Assembly: GCA_905214225.1 (NCBI GenBank)
Contig: CAJMLL010000026.1
Span: 1 to 33,905, forward strand
Direction of reading: 5' to 3'
DNA length: 33,905 nucleotides
From: an uncultured bacterium
Lineage (GTDB): Bacteria; Bacillota; Clostridia; Peptostreptococcales; Anaerovoracaceae
Part shown: in pieces, positions 24,504-32,272 of the stretch
Layout: every line of letters begins with the position of its first letter
Position numbering within the stretch: the first letter of the stretch is position 1
Notes under the pieces: model-generated
The model's input: the letters and a program-made list of their open reading frames with translations, nothing else
Told to the model about the DNA's origin: nothing
Databases searched by the model: none
Made by a program: the position numbers and the translations under genes

Positions 24504-24831
24504 TGGTATCCACGCATCCTTTCCCCACTCGCTGCAAAATACAGCCGGAAGTGCGGAAACAGGCAGGGCGCGAAAACACGCGGAGTCTTTTTCCGGAAAC
24601 TAGAGGGCGCACTTATACAGGAGCGGACTATTCTTTAATCGGTATATTCGAATTTTCTCAGACAAATGTCCCACGGGAACGCTGTCCATAACATCCACTC
24701 CTTTCTTGTGTGCTTCATGTCTGCGCATCGGCCTCCGCGCTTCAGACTGCCTTGCCGGACAATTGCCGGCAGAGCAGCCAGAATACACGTTTCAGCCCTC
24801 TGAACAGACATGTATTTTATTCCTTTATAAC
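24504..24831 (-). promoter_or_regulatory. Long structured mgtE leader
   Basis: The transcript from the promoter at 24838-24866 would carry about 327 nt before mgtE. Three stem-loops follow each other: 24782-24816 (AATACATG/CGTGTATT plus TTCAG/CTGAA), 24747-24777 (CTGC, TGCCGG and complements) and 24720-24746 (TCT, GCGC and complements). A short ORF with a good ribosome binding site comes next. The conserved core of the M-box (ykoK) Mg riboswitch was not recognised. Confidence 0.6.
24600..24689 (-). CDS. 29-aa leader ORF upstream of mgtE
   Basis: ATG at 24689 with AAAGGAG 8 nt before it, coding a 29-aa peptide beginning MDSVPVGHLSEKIRIYR and ending LLYKCAL. It stops 96 nt before the mgtE ATG. 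It is basic in the middle and has two prolines. Leader peptides control some Mg transporter genes (mgtL in enterobacteria), but this one has no sequence similarity to them. Its role is inferred from place and ribosome binding site. Confidence 0.5.
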   Translation of the reverse strand: MDSVPVGHLSEKIRIYRLKNSPLLYKCAL

Positions 24832-24837
24832 ATTAAT

Positions 24838-24866
24838 ATTATAGTGCCTGCGCGTTCATCTTTCAA
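24838..24866 (-). promoter_or_regulatory. Sigma-A promoter of the mgtE unit
   Basis: TTGAAA (24861-24866), a 17-bp spacer and TATAAT (24838-24843), followed by more A/T. One of the best promoters in the window, though 335 bp before mgtE. Confidence 0.85.
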
Positions 24867-24869
24867 GAT

Positions 24870-25523
24870 GTTCAGCCGATTCGAAAAGCCTTGTAAAATT
24901 GTACTTAAATCTAAACGCAGATATTCACATCGATTTTACATTTCCCACATGCCGCCGGTTCCATATGAATAAAATCTTTTCTGCCACGCTGACCGGAAGA
25001 TGGAGATTCACGAAAAGGCGGCTGCAAATCCGTGATATGATTTTATATATAAAAATATTTTTCACTATCTTGAAATTTTTCTTTACTGTTTTTCTTTTGT
25101 ACATGATATATTTTATACAAAATACAATTTGAGTACTTTTTGTTATAAGTGCCACACCCACGACTTTAGGCGTTTTCCGGCTGTCTACCGGTATACCAGG
25201 GTAATTTTTATACCATCTTTCCGGATTGTTGGGCCGATTATTTTTTCAATACTGTGTTTCAGCACTGAAAGATTTGTGCTCATGGGGCATTGACGAGCGG
25301 AGACAGCCAATGTATTATCATCAGATAAGGGTTGTCTATTTTTTATCAAATATCCGCTGTATAGCGCTGATTTTCAACATTTATTAGACTAGAGTTCAAA
25401 TCGGATTTTGTACTTCAGATGCTCTTTTTTGTGATGTTCAACAATGTATACACGAATGAATTCATGATTCAGACAACGTATTCAGATAATTTCCATGTTT
25501 CCAAAAAAATTCTGCCAAAACAG
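24870..25523. other. AT-rich intergenic region without a convincing gene
   Basis: About 650 bp between the divergent mgtE and gdhA promoters, clearly richer in A/T than the rest. It holds a GGCTGTCT/AGACAGCC inverted pair (25179-25186 and 25301-25308) and a TTTCAG-CA-CTGAAA palindrome near 25258. A 32-codon minus-strand frame begins MSTNLSVLKHSIEKIIG near 25290; no ribosome binding site or homolog was seen. CCCACGACTTTAGGCG near 25157-25172 recalls the right ends of some IS605-type elements but lacks the matching arm. Confidence 0.5.
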
Positions 25524-25552
25524 TTGACTGAAACTTCAGCTAGTGTTATATT
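25524..25552 (+). promoter_or_regulatory. Promoter of gdhA
   Basis: TTGACT (25524-25529), a 17-bp spacer and TATATT (25547-25552), giving a leader of about 68 nt before the ATG. Confidence 0.85.
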
Positions 25553-25626
25553 CCATGACAGAGAGAGGTTCTGAGAAACAAACAACACAGAACCAAAACT
25601 GTTATATTAATAAAAGGAGAATGGTT

Positions 25627-26973
25627 ATGGGTAAGATTGCTGACAAGTACATTGAGATCGCTAAACAGAAGAATGCGCATGAGCCAGAGTTTCTGCAGAC
25701 TGTAGAAGAGGTTCTGACTTCTATCGAGCCGGTTCTGGAAGCTCATCCAGAGTATGTTGAGTCCGGACTGATGGACAGACTGATTGAGCCTGAAAGAATG
25801 ATTCAGTTCCGTGTTCCTTGGGTTGACGACAACGGCAAGGTTCAGGTAAACAGAGGATACAGAATTCAGTTCAACAGCGCACTCGGACCTTACAAGGGCG
25901 GACTGAGATTCCAGGCTAACGTATATCCAGGAATCCTGAAGTTCCTCGCATTCGAGCAGATCTTCAAGAACTCCCTGACAGGACTGCCGATCGGCGGCGG
26001 CAAGGGCGGTTCCGACTTCGATCCGGCTGGAAAGTCTGATGGAGAAGTAATGAGATTCTGCCAGTCCTTCATCAATGAGCTCTACAGACATATCGGACCG
26101 AACGTCGATGTACCTGCAGGAGACATGGGTGTAGGCGGAAGAGAAATCGGCTACATGATGGGTCAGTATAAGAGACTGACCGGTCAGTACGACGGAACAT
26201 GGACAGGAAAAGGAACCACAAACGGCGGACTGAACGGAAGAACAGAAGCTACAGGATTCGGAATCGTATTCTTCGCAAGAGACGTCCTGAAGCACTACGG
26301 CGAGTCCCTGGAAGGAAAGACAGCAGTTGTATCCGGATTCGGAAACGTATCCTGGGGAACAATCACAAAGCTGACAGAGCTCGGAGCTAAGCCGATCACA
26401 ATTTCCGGACCAGACGGATACATCCTCGATGAGGAAGGAATCACAACACCGGAGAAGATCTCCTATCTGCTCGAGCTGAGATCTTCCGGAAAGAACATCT
26501 GCGCTCCTTATGCAGAGAAGTTCCCGAACGCAAAGTTCATCGCCGGAAAGAGACCTTGGGAAGTTAAGGCTGATCTGTACATGCCATGCGCAATGCAGAA
26601 CGACATCACCATTGACTGGGCTAAGGAAATGGTTAAGAACAATGCAAGATACCTCATCGAGGGAGCTAACATGCCGACCACAAATGAGGCTGTTAAATAC
26701 CTGCAGGAGAACAACGTTATCGTTGCACCGTCCAAGGCATGCAACGCTGGCGGCGTAGCCTGCTCCTGCCTGGAGATGGCACAGAACGCAGAGCACCTGA
26801 TCTGGAGCAAAGAGCGCGTTTACGAAGAGCTGGAGCACATCATGGACCACATCTTCGAGATCACAGAGGAAGCCTGCAGAAAGTACAACCTCGGCGACAA
26901 CCTCGTAGCTGGTGCTAACATCGCCGGATTCGAGAGAGTTGCTGAAGCTATGATGATGCAGGGTGTCTGCTAA
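25627..26973 (+). CDS. gdhA: Glutamate dehydrogenase, NADP type
   Basis: 448 aa from ATG 25627, which has AGGAG 7 nt before it; the ATG at 25621 is too close. Family motifs: GPYKGGLRFQANV, the substrate-binding GLPIGGGKGGSDFDP, PAGDMGVGGREIGYMMGQY, the nucleotide-binding VSGFGNVSWGT, and EGANMPTT. Length and the KGGSDFDP form fit hexameric NADP-dependent enzymes that make glutamate from 2-oxoglutarate and ammonia. Coding shows strong bias (AGA, GGA, ACA and AAG favoured), unlike its neighbours, as expected of a highly expressed gene. That bias leaves a long spurious frame on the other strand. Confidence 0.96.
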   Translation: MGKIADKYIEIAKQKNAHEPEFLQTVEEVLTSIEPVLEAHPEYVESGLMDRLIEPERMIQFRVPWVDDNGKVQVNRGYRIQFNSALGPYKGGLRFQANVYPGILKFLAFEQIFKNSLTGLPIGGGKGGSDFDPAGKSDGEVMRFCQSFINELYRHIGPNVDVPAGDMGVGGREIGYMMGQYKRLTGQYDGTWTGKGTTNGGLNGRTEATGFGIVFFARDVLKHYGESLEGKTAVVSGFGNVSWGTITKLTELGAKPITISGPDGYILDEEGITTPEKISYLLELRSSGKNICAPYAEKFPNAKFIAGKRPWEVKADLYMPCAMQNDITIDWAKEMVKNNARYLIEGANMPTTNEAVKYLQENNVIVAPSKACNAGGVACSCLEMAQNAEHLIWSKERVYEELEHIMDHIFEITEEACRKYNLGDNLVAGANIAGFERVAEAMMMQGVC

Positions 26974-26991
26974 TTCATAAAATCGGCCCCG

Positions 26992-27023
26992 AGGTGAAGC
27001 TAAAATGATTTAGCCTGTAACCT
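26992..27023 (+). other. Small stem-loop after gdhA
   Basis: GCTAAA-ATGA-TTTAGC with flanking AGGT/ACCT pairing, followed by TTTATATA. It precedes the stronger terminator and may contribute to 3' end formation. Confidence 0.4.
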
Positions 27024-27030
27024 TTATATA

Positions 27031-27072
27031 GAGAGAGTCTGAACCGTATCCGCGGATCAGACTCTCTCTTAA
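27031..27072 (+). terminator. Terminator of gdhA
   Basis: GAGAGAGTCTGA (27031-27042) pairs with TCAGACTCTCTC (27057-27068) around a 14-nt loop, followed by TTAAT. The stem is 12 bp and perfect; the U-run is short. Confidence 0.7.
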
Positions 27073-27142
27073 TGTAGTCGCCCTTGCGATTCGCGAGCGA
27101 AATCGGTTATTCATCCCGAAAGCCAGAATCCCGCCTGAAATT

Positions 27143-27464
27143 GAATAAAGCAAAACAAGCCATCCTCCCATTAAGCCCGCTCCGGTCTGGATAGAAGACA
27201 GAAAAGAAAAGCAGGGCAGCCGCTGAACGAAACCTCACGGCGATTCGATGCTGTGACAGAAAGTGAACAGCAAGAATGCCGGCATCTGTCGCACCGTTCT
27301 AACTCCACGTTTGCGACAGATGCCGGCATTCTCTGAGCACTTTCCACTCACAGCCGAATCAGAGTGGGTTCCGGAAGCGGCTGCCTGCTTACTTTTAAAT
27401 GTCGTCTATTCCATCCAGGCCGGAGCAAGCTGCAATGGCGGATGACACCGAACACCTTTATTCT
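27143..27464. repeat. Large imperfect inverted repeat (about 150-bp arms)
   Basis: The innermost arms, 27273-27293 and 27312-27332, are 21-bp perfect complements around an 18-nt loop. Complementarity continues outward with gaps: AAAGTG/CACTTT, GCTGTGA/TCACAGC, GATTCG/CGAATC, GCAGCCGCT/AGCGGCTGC, CTCCGG-CTGGAT/ATCCAG-CCGGAG, and GAATAAAG/CTTTATTC at the outer edges. The right arm ends at the stop codon of the patatin-like gene. No coding frame is evident inside. No transposase is present. It could be a MITE, an old inverted duplication of the patatin gene tail, or a long structured RNA. Confidence 0.75.
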
Positions 27465-28318
27465 CTTTCGAGAAATTCAAACATCCTGTCCTTCAGCCCT
27501 TCCGCTACGAAATACCCTTCCTCATAGCCTTTTTTCAGCTTATCTTTATTCATCTCCGTGCGTCCGATGTCGAGATTGCCCATCGGAGCAATGACGAAGA
27601 TGGTCCCGTCTTTCACGCCCTGCTCGATATATTCAAGGGTCCGGTTGTAGAAGGTGAAACGGTTTTCAATGGCCTTGACCAGGTTCGGATAACGGATGTA
27701 TTTTGCGCGGATTATCGGCATGATCGTGTAATTCGGCTTTTTGCGGTAGCCGAGAGGCCGCGTGAGAACGACGACGTTCTTTTTATTTCCCTCTCTGACG
27801 GATTCCATGACCGGGATGGAATCACAGATGCCGCCGTCCAGGTAGACGTAGCCGTCGATCGGTACCATTCGGGAAAGCAGCGGAAGGCTGGCAGAGGCCT
27901 GAACGTATTTTATGTCATCGTGCAGGTCGTGAATCTGCGGATACTCCGCTTCTCCGGTGATGCAGTTCGTGATGGTCACTTTAAAATCAACGCCGCTCTT
28001 TTTAAAGGTCTCATTATCGATCGGATACAGCTCATCCGGAATTTCGTGGTATATGAAATTGACATTGAAAAAATCTCCTGTTTTTCTGAGACTTCTCCAG
28101 CCCCCGAATTCCGGATTTTTCAGATATTCAGTGGACGTGCCGTAGGCTCTTCCCGCCTGACGGCTGACGTAGCTGCAGGCGTTGCAGGCTCCGGCGGAAG
28201 TACCAAAAACGTGCGGAAAGTAAATTTCATGCTCGATAAAATAGTCGATGACCCCCGTACAAAAGATGCCGCGCATGCCGCCGCCTTCAAAAACTACCCC
28301 TGTATGTTCTAAATTCAT
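27458..28318 (-). CDS. Patatin-like phospholipase
   Basis: 286 aa: oxyanion-hole motif FEGGGMRGIFCTGVIDYF, nucleophile elbow GTSAGA, and the catalytic Asp in YLDGGICDSIP. No signal peptide or membrane segment is clear, so it is probably cytoplasmic. It would hydrolyse acyl ester bonds of lipids; substrate unknown. AGGGG precedes the ATG. A TATAAT box at 28360-28365, without a good -35, may give it its own promoter downstream of addA. Confidence 0.93.
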   Translation of the reverse strand: MNLEHTGVVFEGGGMRGIFCTGVIDYFIEHEIYFPHVFGTSAGACNACSYVSRQAGRAYGTSTEYLKNPEFGGWRSLRKTGDFFNVNFIYHEIPDELYPIDNETFKKSGVDFKVTITNCITGEAEYPQIHDLHDDIKYVQASASLPLLSRMVPIDGYVYLDGGICDSIPVMESVREGNKKNVVVLTRPLGYRKKPNYTIMPIIRAKYIRYPNLVKAIENRFTFYNRTLEYIEQGVKDGTIFVIAPMGNLDIGRTEMNKDKLKKGYEEGYFVAEGLKDRMFEFLERE

Positions 28319-28382
28319 GTTTCTAATCCCCTGCCCTTCTTCAATACTATATACTCTTTATTATACACCATCCGACGCGCAG

Positions 28383-31300
28383 CTATTCTCTCGCAGACTG
28401 CGATTCGTCCAGCGCGATGCAGCGTTCTGCAGAGAACAGATACAGATAGGCTTCAGAGACCGGCTTTTTCATGCCCTTCCGCAGTGCTTCCCGGTATAGC
28501 TGCAGCTGCATCCGGTATTTTTCCAGCAGCCTCCTGCGCTCCTCTTCAAACGGCTTCCGGAAATCCACCCAGTTGCTTTTATAATCCAGAAGAATAATCT
28601 TTCCCTTTTCTTCAAAGAAACAGTCGATGATTCCCTGAACCATAGTGCTTTCACCGTGCATCGGAACGGCCAGATTGAAGGTCTGCTCCTTCCAGAGGCG
28701 GTGGTCAGCGGACGCCGCAGCGCAGCGCTTTCCGATGTCCGTCCGGAAGAATGCGGAAATCTTCCTAAGATCCACAGCTTCCGCCTCTTCAGGAAGGAAA
28801 ATCCCCTCCTTCACCATTTCCGTGACAGCATCCTGAATATAGCCCGGACCATTCTCCTCTGCTTTTGAGAAATCCAGATGTTCCATGATGCTGTGATAGA
28901 CCGTACCGCGTTCTGCAAAAGTCAGCCGCTTCTTTTCCTGCATAAACAGCGGGACTCTCCGGGTAACATGTACCGCTTTCTGCGCTTTTTCCAAGCCGGA
29001 ATCTGTCTCGGTCTCCAGGCCGCCGGAAACAGCAGCAGTACCGGAGCCGGCATCCGGTATCCCGGCTCCGGCATTCTTAATACCCAGTACACCGGCAAAA
29101 CCCGCCTGCTTTTCCGCCAGGGGCTCTTCCTGCCCGAACACCGGAAGCTCCTCTTCATCCGGCGGCAGAAAACTTCCCGGATCCCGGCGCCTGCCATCAT
29201 TTCTCCTTCCCTGCTCCTGTTCATTCTGCTCATTCAGCGAAGTCGCCGTGTACTTAGACCGCACACTCTGCGCTTCCGGATACGGGTAGGCATAGTCCAG
29301 CCGGCTTACGATCTCAGCCCGGTCCGCTTTTGCCGAAGAAGACGCAAACTCCGGAAATTCAGCAGATTCCTCGTCCTCATCAGAATCTGTGCCCTGAAGC
29401 TCCTCCATCGTAACCAGCTCCGGCCGCGGAAGTTCCTCCATCATATCGAAAAAGGACCGCTCAGACCGGATCCCCGCTTCCTTCTTCTCCATAAATTTCT
29501 CCGCATCCTTGACCGTTCCCAGCAGGAACAGTTTCTCGCGAGCCCGCGTCATGGCAACGTAGAGAATGCGGATGTTCTCCTCATACTCCTCCTTCCGGAA
29601 CTGGCGCACGATCAGCGTTCTTGTCAGCGTCGTCTTCCTGATGCGGTTCTCCGGATCCTCCAGACTCATGCCCAGGCCCACATCTTTATGGAAGAGAATC
29701 GGATCCTTTCCGCTGGTATAGGTCAGCGCATTCCCCATGCCGGCGATGATCACCATCGGAAATTCCAGGCCTTTCGACTTGTGAATCGTCATCATCCGCA
29801 CCACATCGTCATTTTCCGACAAGAGCTTTGCCTGGCTGGTCTTTACAGTGTGCTGGCGCACGGCATCGATATAGCGCATGAAGGAATACAGAGAACTCTG
29901 TGCATCCTCACTGTACTGCTGCGCCCGGGCCAGCAGAATCCACAGATTGGCCTGCCGCATCTCCCCGTCCGGCATCGCACCCGCCATCATGTAATATCTG
30001 CTGTCCAGCATGAGTTTCCAGAGGAAGTCAGACAGCGGCATCGCCAGGGACAAAAGTTTCCAGGAACGGATTTTCGCAAGGACATTCCGGCATTTTTTCT
30101 GCAGCTGCTCCGGCACTCTGACCGGAAGCGAACCCTCTGCCGCTGCCATCATCACTTCCGTGAAACTTCCGTCGGAAGACAGGCTCCGGATTTCCGCCAG
30201 CTCATCCGTTGAGAAACGGAAAATTTCCGACCGCAGAACACTGATCATCGGCACATCCTGATAAGTATTATCGATCACCGCCAGCAGGTTCATGAACACG
30301 TGAATCTCCGTCCGATCAAAAAAGCCGTCGTTGCTGTCCATATACAGCGGAATATGTTCTTTCTGCATGACCTCCGTATAGGCTCTGCTGCTGCTCAGCA
30401 CCGACCGCTGCAGAATCACAATATCCTTATACTGCAGCGTTTTTACCTGCCCGGACTTGGAATCAAAATACCTGCTTCCAACATTTTCCTTGATCAGACG
30501 CGCGGCTTCCATGGCTTCCAGATCAGCTTTTTTCAGAGAAGCGATCTCCGGATCTGTATCTTCCTTCTCCCCCTGGTCGATGATCCTCGTTTCCGGAGGA
30601 AAGGAATATGCTCCATCATAGGGAATTCCCGGGTAGAGCTTCGCGTCATCGTCGTAGCCTTCCATGATCGGCTGAAATACGCTGTTTATCGCGCTTAATA
30701 TCACCGGTTTGCTGCGGAAGTTGCGGTTCAGGTCGATTTTCATGGCTTTCCCGTCAGGCTTTTCCATTTCCTCCTTGAACGTTTGGTATTTGTCCCTGAA
30801 AATCCGCGGCTCCGCAAGGCGGAACTGGTAAATGCACTGCTTCTGGTCGCCCACCATGAACAGGTTATCCGGGCGGGCAATGCGGGAAATGATGGCCTCC
30901 TGCACCAGGCTCGTGTCCTGATATTCATCGATGAAAATCGACTGGAACTTCTCTCGGTAATAGCCGGCCGCCTTCTCATCCTGAAGAATCTGCAGGCAGT
31001 AATGCTCGATATCGTTGAAATCGATGAGGCGGTTCTGCTGCTTCTTCTCATGATAGCGGGCATGAAAATCTTTCAGCAGGTTCATCAGCGTCTGCGCAGC
31101 GCCGCGAGTCATGCGGATCTCTTCCAGAGTATCCTGAAGCGGTTCGCTGAAATACTCTGTCTGCAGCTTCTCTATCCTCTTCTTCGCTTCATCCCGAAGT
31201 GAGGTCACGACGTCCTTAACCTCTGCATAGGCTTCCTTTTCGTCCTTCGATGCAGCAAGACGCGGCCAGTTCACAGCCTGCACGTAGGAACCCGCCTGGT

Positions 31301-32081
31301 CGATACTGCCGCTCTGGAGATGCTTCTCCGCCTCCTGGATCTCCATGACGACTGTACGGAGCTTGTCCGAAACGCCCGCACAGCCTGCATCATTCAGGAT
31401 AGAAACCGCTTTCTGAAGTTCTTCTCTGGCCTGCTGAAGCTCCCCGCCGGCTGCCTCTCTCAGGACATGCGCCAGATGGCAGTCCTCCGGGTCCCCCTGC
31501 GGGTCCATGGCGTCGATCTGCGCCTGCAGCGTCTTCTCCGGCTCCGGCAGCGCCTGAAGGGTATGGTAAAGTTTCATCAGAAGCGTGCGGACCCGGTCGT
31601 CGTTCTTCTCGCCGCTGTACCAGTCCATAAAGGTCTGAAAATCCGGGTCCTCTGCCTCATAGCGGTCGTCCAGCAGCTCATCCATCGCCTCCTCGCAGAG
31701 CACCGTGCTTCTGGCCTCATCCGCAATGGAAAACGATGCCTCCAGATCCGTCAGATAGAAAAAGCGGTGGATCACATCCAGCGCAAACGAGTGGAATGTG
31801 CTGATTTCCGCCTGCGGGAGGAGCTCCAGCTGCTGTCTCATCGCCGGATTCTCCTTTGCCTTCTTCCTCAGCGCCGTGCGGATTTTCTCCCGCATCTCCG
31901 ACGCCGCCGCATTGGTAAAGGTCACCACCAGAAGCTGCCGCACATCCAGCCCTTCCTCCGTAACCAGCCTGCAGACACGCTCCACCATGACCGCCGTCTT
32001 TCCCGATCCCGCCGCCGCAGAAACCAGCAGACTCCTGCCGTCCGTATCAATTGCCCTTTGCTGCTGCTCAGTCCAAGCCAT
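28383..32081 (-). CDS. addA: AddA, helicase-nuclease subunit of AddAB
   Basis: 1232 aa from ATG 32081 (AGAGG 6 nt before it; upstream in-frame ATGs have no ribosome binding site). UvrD-type helicase motifs: SAAAGSGKT at 21-29, LIDFNDIEH, IFIDEYQDTS, VGDQKQCIYQFRLAEP, MTIHKSKGLEFPMVIIAG and LYVAMTRAREKLFLLG. The C-terminal RecB-like nuclease has GTVYHSIMEHLDF, QGIIDCFFEE, LLDYKSNW and YRMQLQLYREAL, so it looks active. A Gly/Pro/Glu-rich low-complexity region (about residues 980-1050) separates helicase and nuclease. The partner addB, usually just upstream, is not in the window. Confidence 0.96.
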   Translation of the reverse strand: MAWTEQQQRAIDTDGRSLLVSAAAGSGKTAVMVERVCRLVTEEGLDVRQLLVVTFTNAAASEMREKIRTALRKKAKENPAMRQQLELLPQAEISTFHSFALDVIHRFFYLTDLEASFSIADEARSTVLCEEAMDELLDDRYEAEDPDFQTFMDWYSGEKNDDRVRTLLMKLYHTLQALPEPEKTLQAQIDAMDPQGDPEDCHLAHVLREAAGGELQQAREELQKAVSILNDAGCAGVSDKLRTVVMEIQEAEKHLQSGSIDQAGSYVQAVNWPRLAASKDEKEAYAEVKDVVTSLRDEAKKRIEKLQTEYFSEPLQDTLEEIRMTRGAAQTLMNLLKDFHARYHEKKQQNRLIDFNDIEHYCLQILQDEKAAGYYREKFQSIFIDEYQDTSLVQEAIISRIARPDNLFMVGDQKQCIYQFRLAEPRIFRDKYQTFKEEMEKPDGKAMKIDLNRNFRSKPVILSAINSVFQPIMEGYDDDAKLYPGIPYDGAYSFPPETRIIDQGEKEDTDPEIASLKKADLEAMEAARLIKENVGSRYFDSKSGQVKTLQYKDIVILQRSVLSSSRAYTEVMQKEHIPLYMDSNDGFFDRTEIHVFMNLLAVIDNTYQDVPMISVLRSEIFRFSTDELAEIRSLSSDGSFTEVMMAAAEGSLPVRVPEQLQKKCRNVLAKIRSWKLLSLAMPLSDFLWKLMLDSRYYMMAGAMPDGEMRQANLWILLARAQQYSEDAQSSLYSFMRYIDAVRQHTVKTSQAKLLSENDDVVRMMTIHKSKGLEFPMVIIAGMGNALTYTSGKDPILFHKDVGLGMSLEDPENRIRKTTLTRTLIVRQFRKEEYEENIRILYVAMTRAREKLFLLGTVKDAEKFMEKKEAGIRSERSFFDMMEELPRPELVTMEELQGTDSDEDEESAEFPEFASSSAKADRAEIVSRLDYAYPYPEAQSVRSKYTATSLNEQNEQEQGRRNDGRRRDPGSFLPPDEEELPVFGQEEPLAEKQAGFAGVLGIKNAGAGIPDAGSGTAAVSGGLETETDSGLEKAQKAVHVTRRVPLFMQEKKRLTFAERGTVYHSIMEHLDFSKAEENGPGYIQDAVTEMVKEGIFLPEEAEAVDLRKISAFFRTDIGKRCAAASADHRLWKEQTFNLAVPMHGESTMVQGIIDCFFEEKGKIILLDYKSNWVDFRKPFEEERRRLLEKYRMQLQLYREALRKGMKKPVSEAYLYLFSAERCIALDESQSARE

Positions 32082-32123
32082 ATCCATCCTCTTTTCCCGT
32101 TTCTGACTTTGTCTCATGCTGAT

Positions 32124-32132
32124 AGTATACCA
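32124..32132 (-). promoter_or_regulatory. Extended -10 promoter for addA
   Basis: TATACT (32124-32129) preceded by TGG, an extended -10, about 43 bp upstream of the start. No -35 match. Confidence 0.5.
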
Positions 32133-32272
32133 AACTTTTATGGATTCTGCCTGAATTGTGGTATCATGATTACAGGACAAAGGCTGAACGGGCAAGGAGC
32201 CTCCTGCTTCCTGAAATCTGCCTGAACAGCCGCAGAAAAGACCCTCATCAAGTGAATAAGGAGAACTAAGAT

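Noticed and set aside
24504..24831. M-box (ykoK) Mg riboswitch
   Set aside because: The leader is in the right place, but the conserved M-box core segments could not be matched by eye on the minus strand. Reported as an unassigned structured leader instead.
25546..26850. 434-codon open frame antisense to gdhA
   Set aside because: The gdhA frame has strong family motifs, promoter and ribosome binding site. The antisense frame stays open because the biased codon use of gdhA avoids codons whose complement is a stop; its protein is Cys/Ser/Val-rich and unlike any family.
27143..27464. Retron non-coding RNA
   Set aside because: The long hairpin recalls an msd, but no reverse transcriptase or effector gene lies nearby.
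28878..30212. 444-codon plus-strand frame inside addA
   Set aside because: It lies wholly within well-conserved helicase and nuclease motifs on the minus strand and gives an Arg/His/Leu-rich product typical of a shadow frame.
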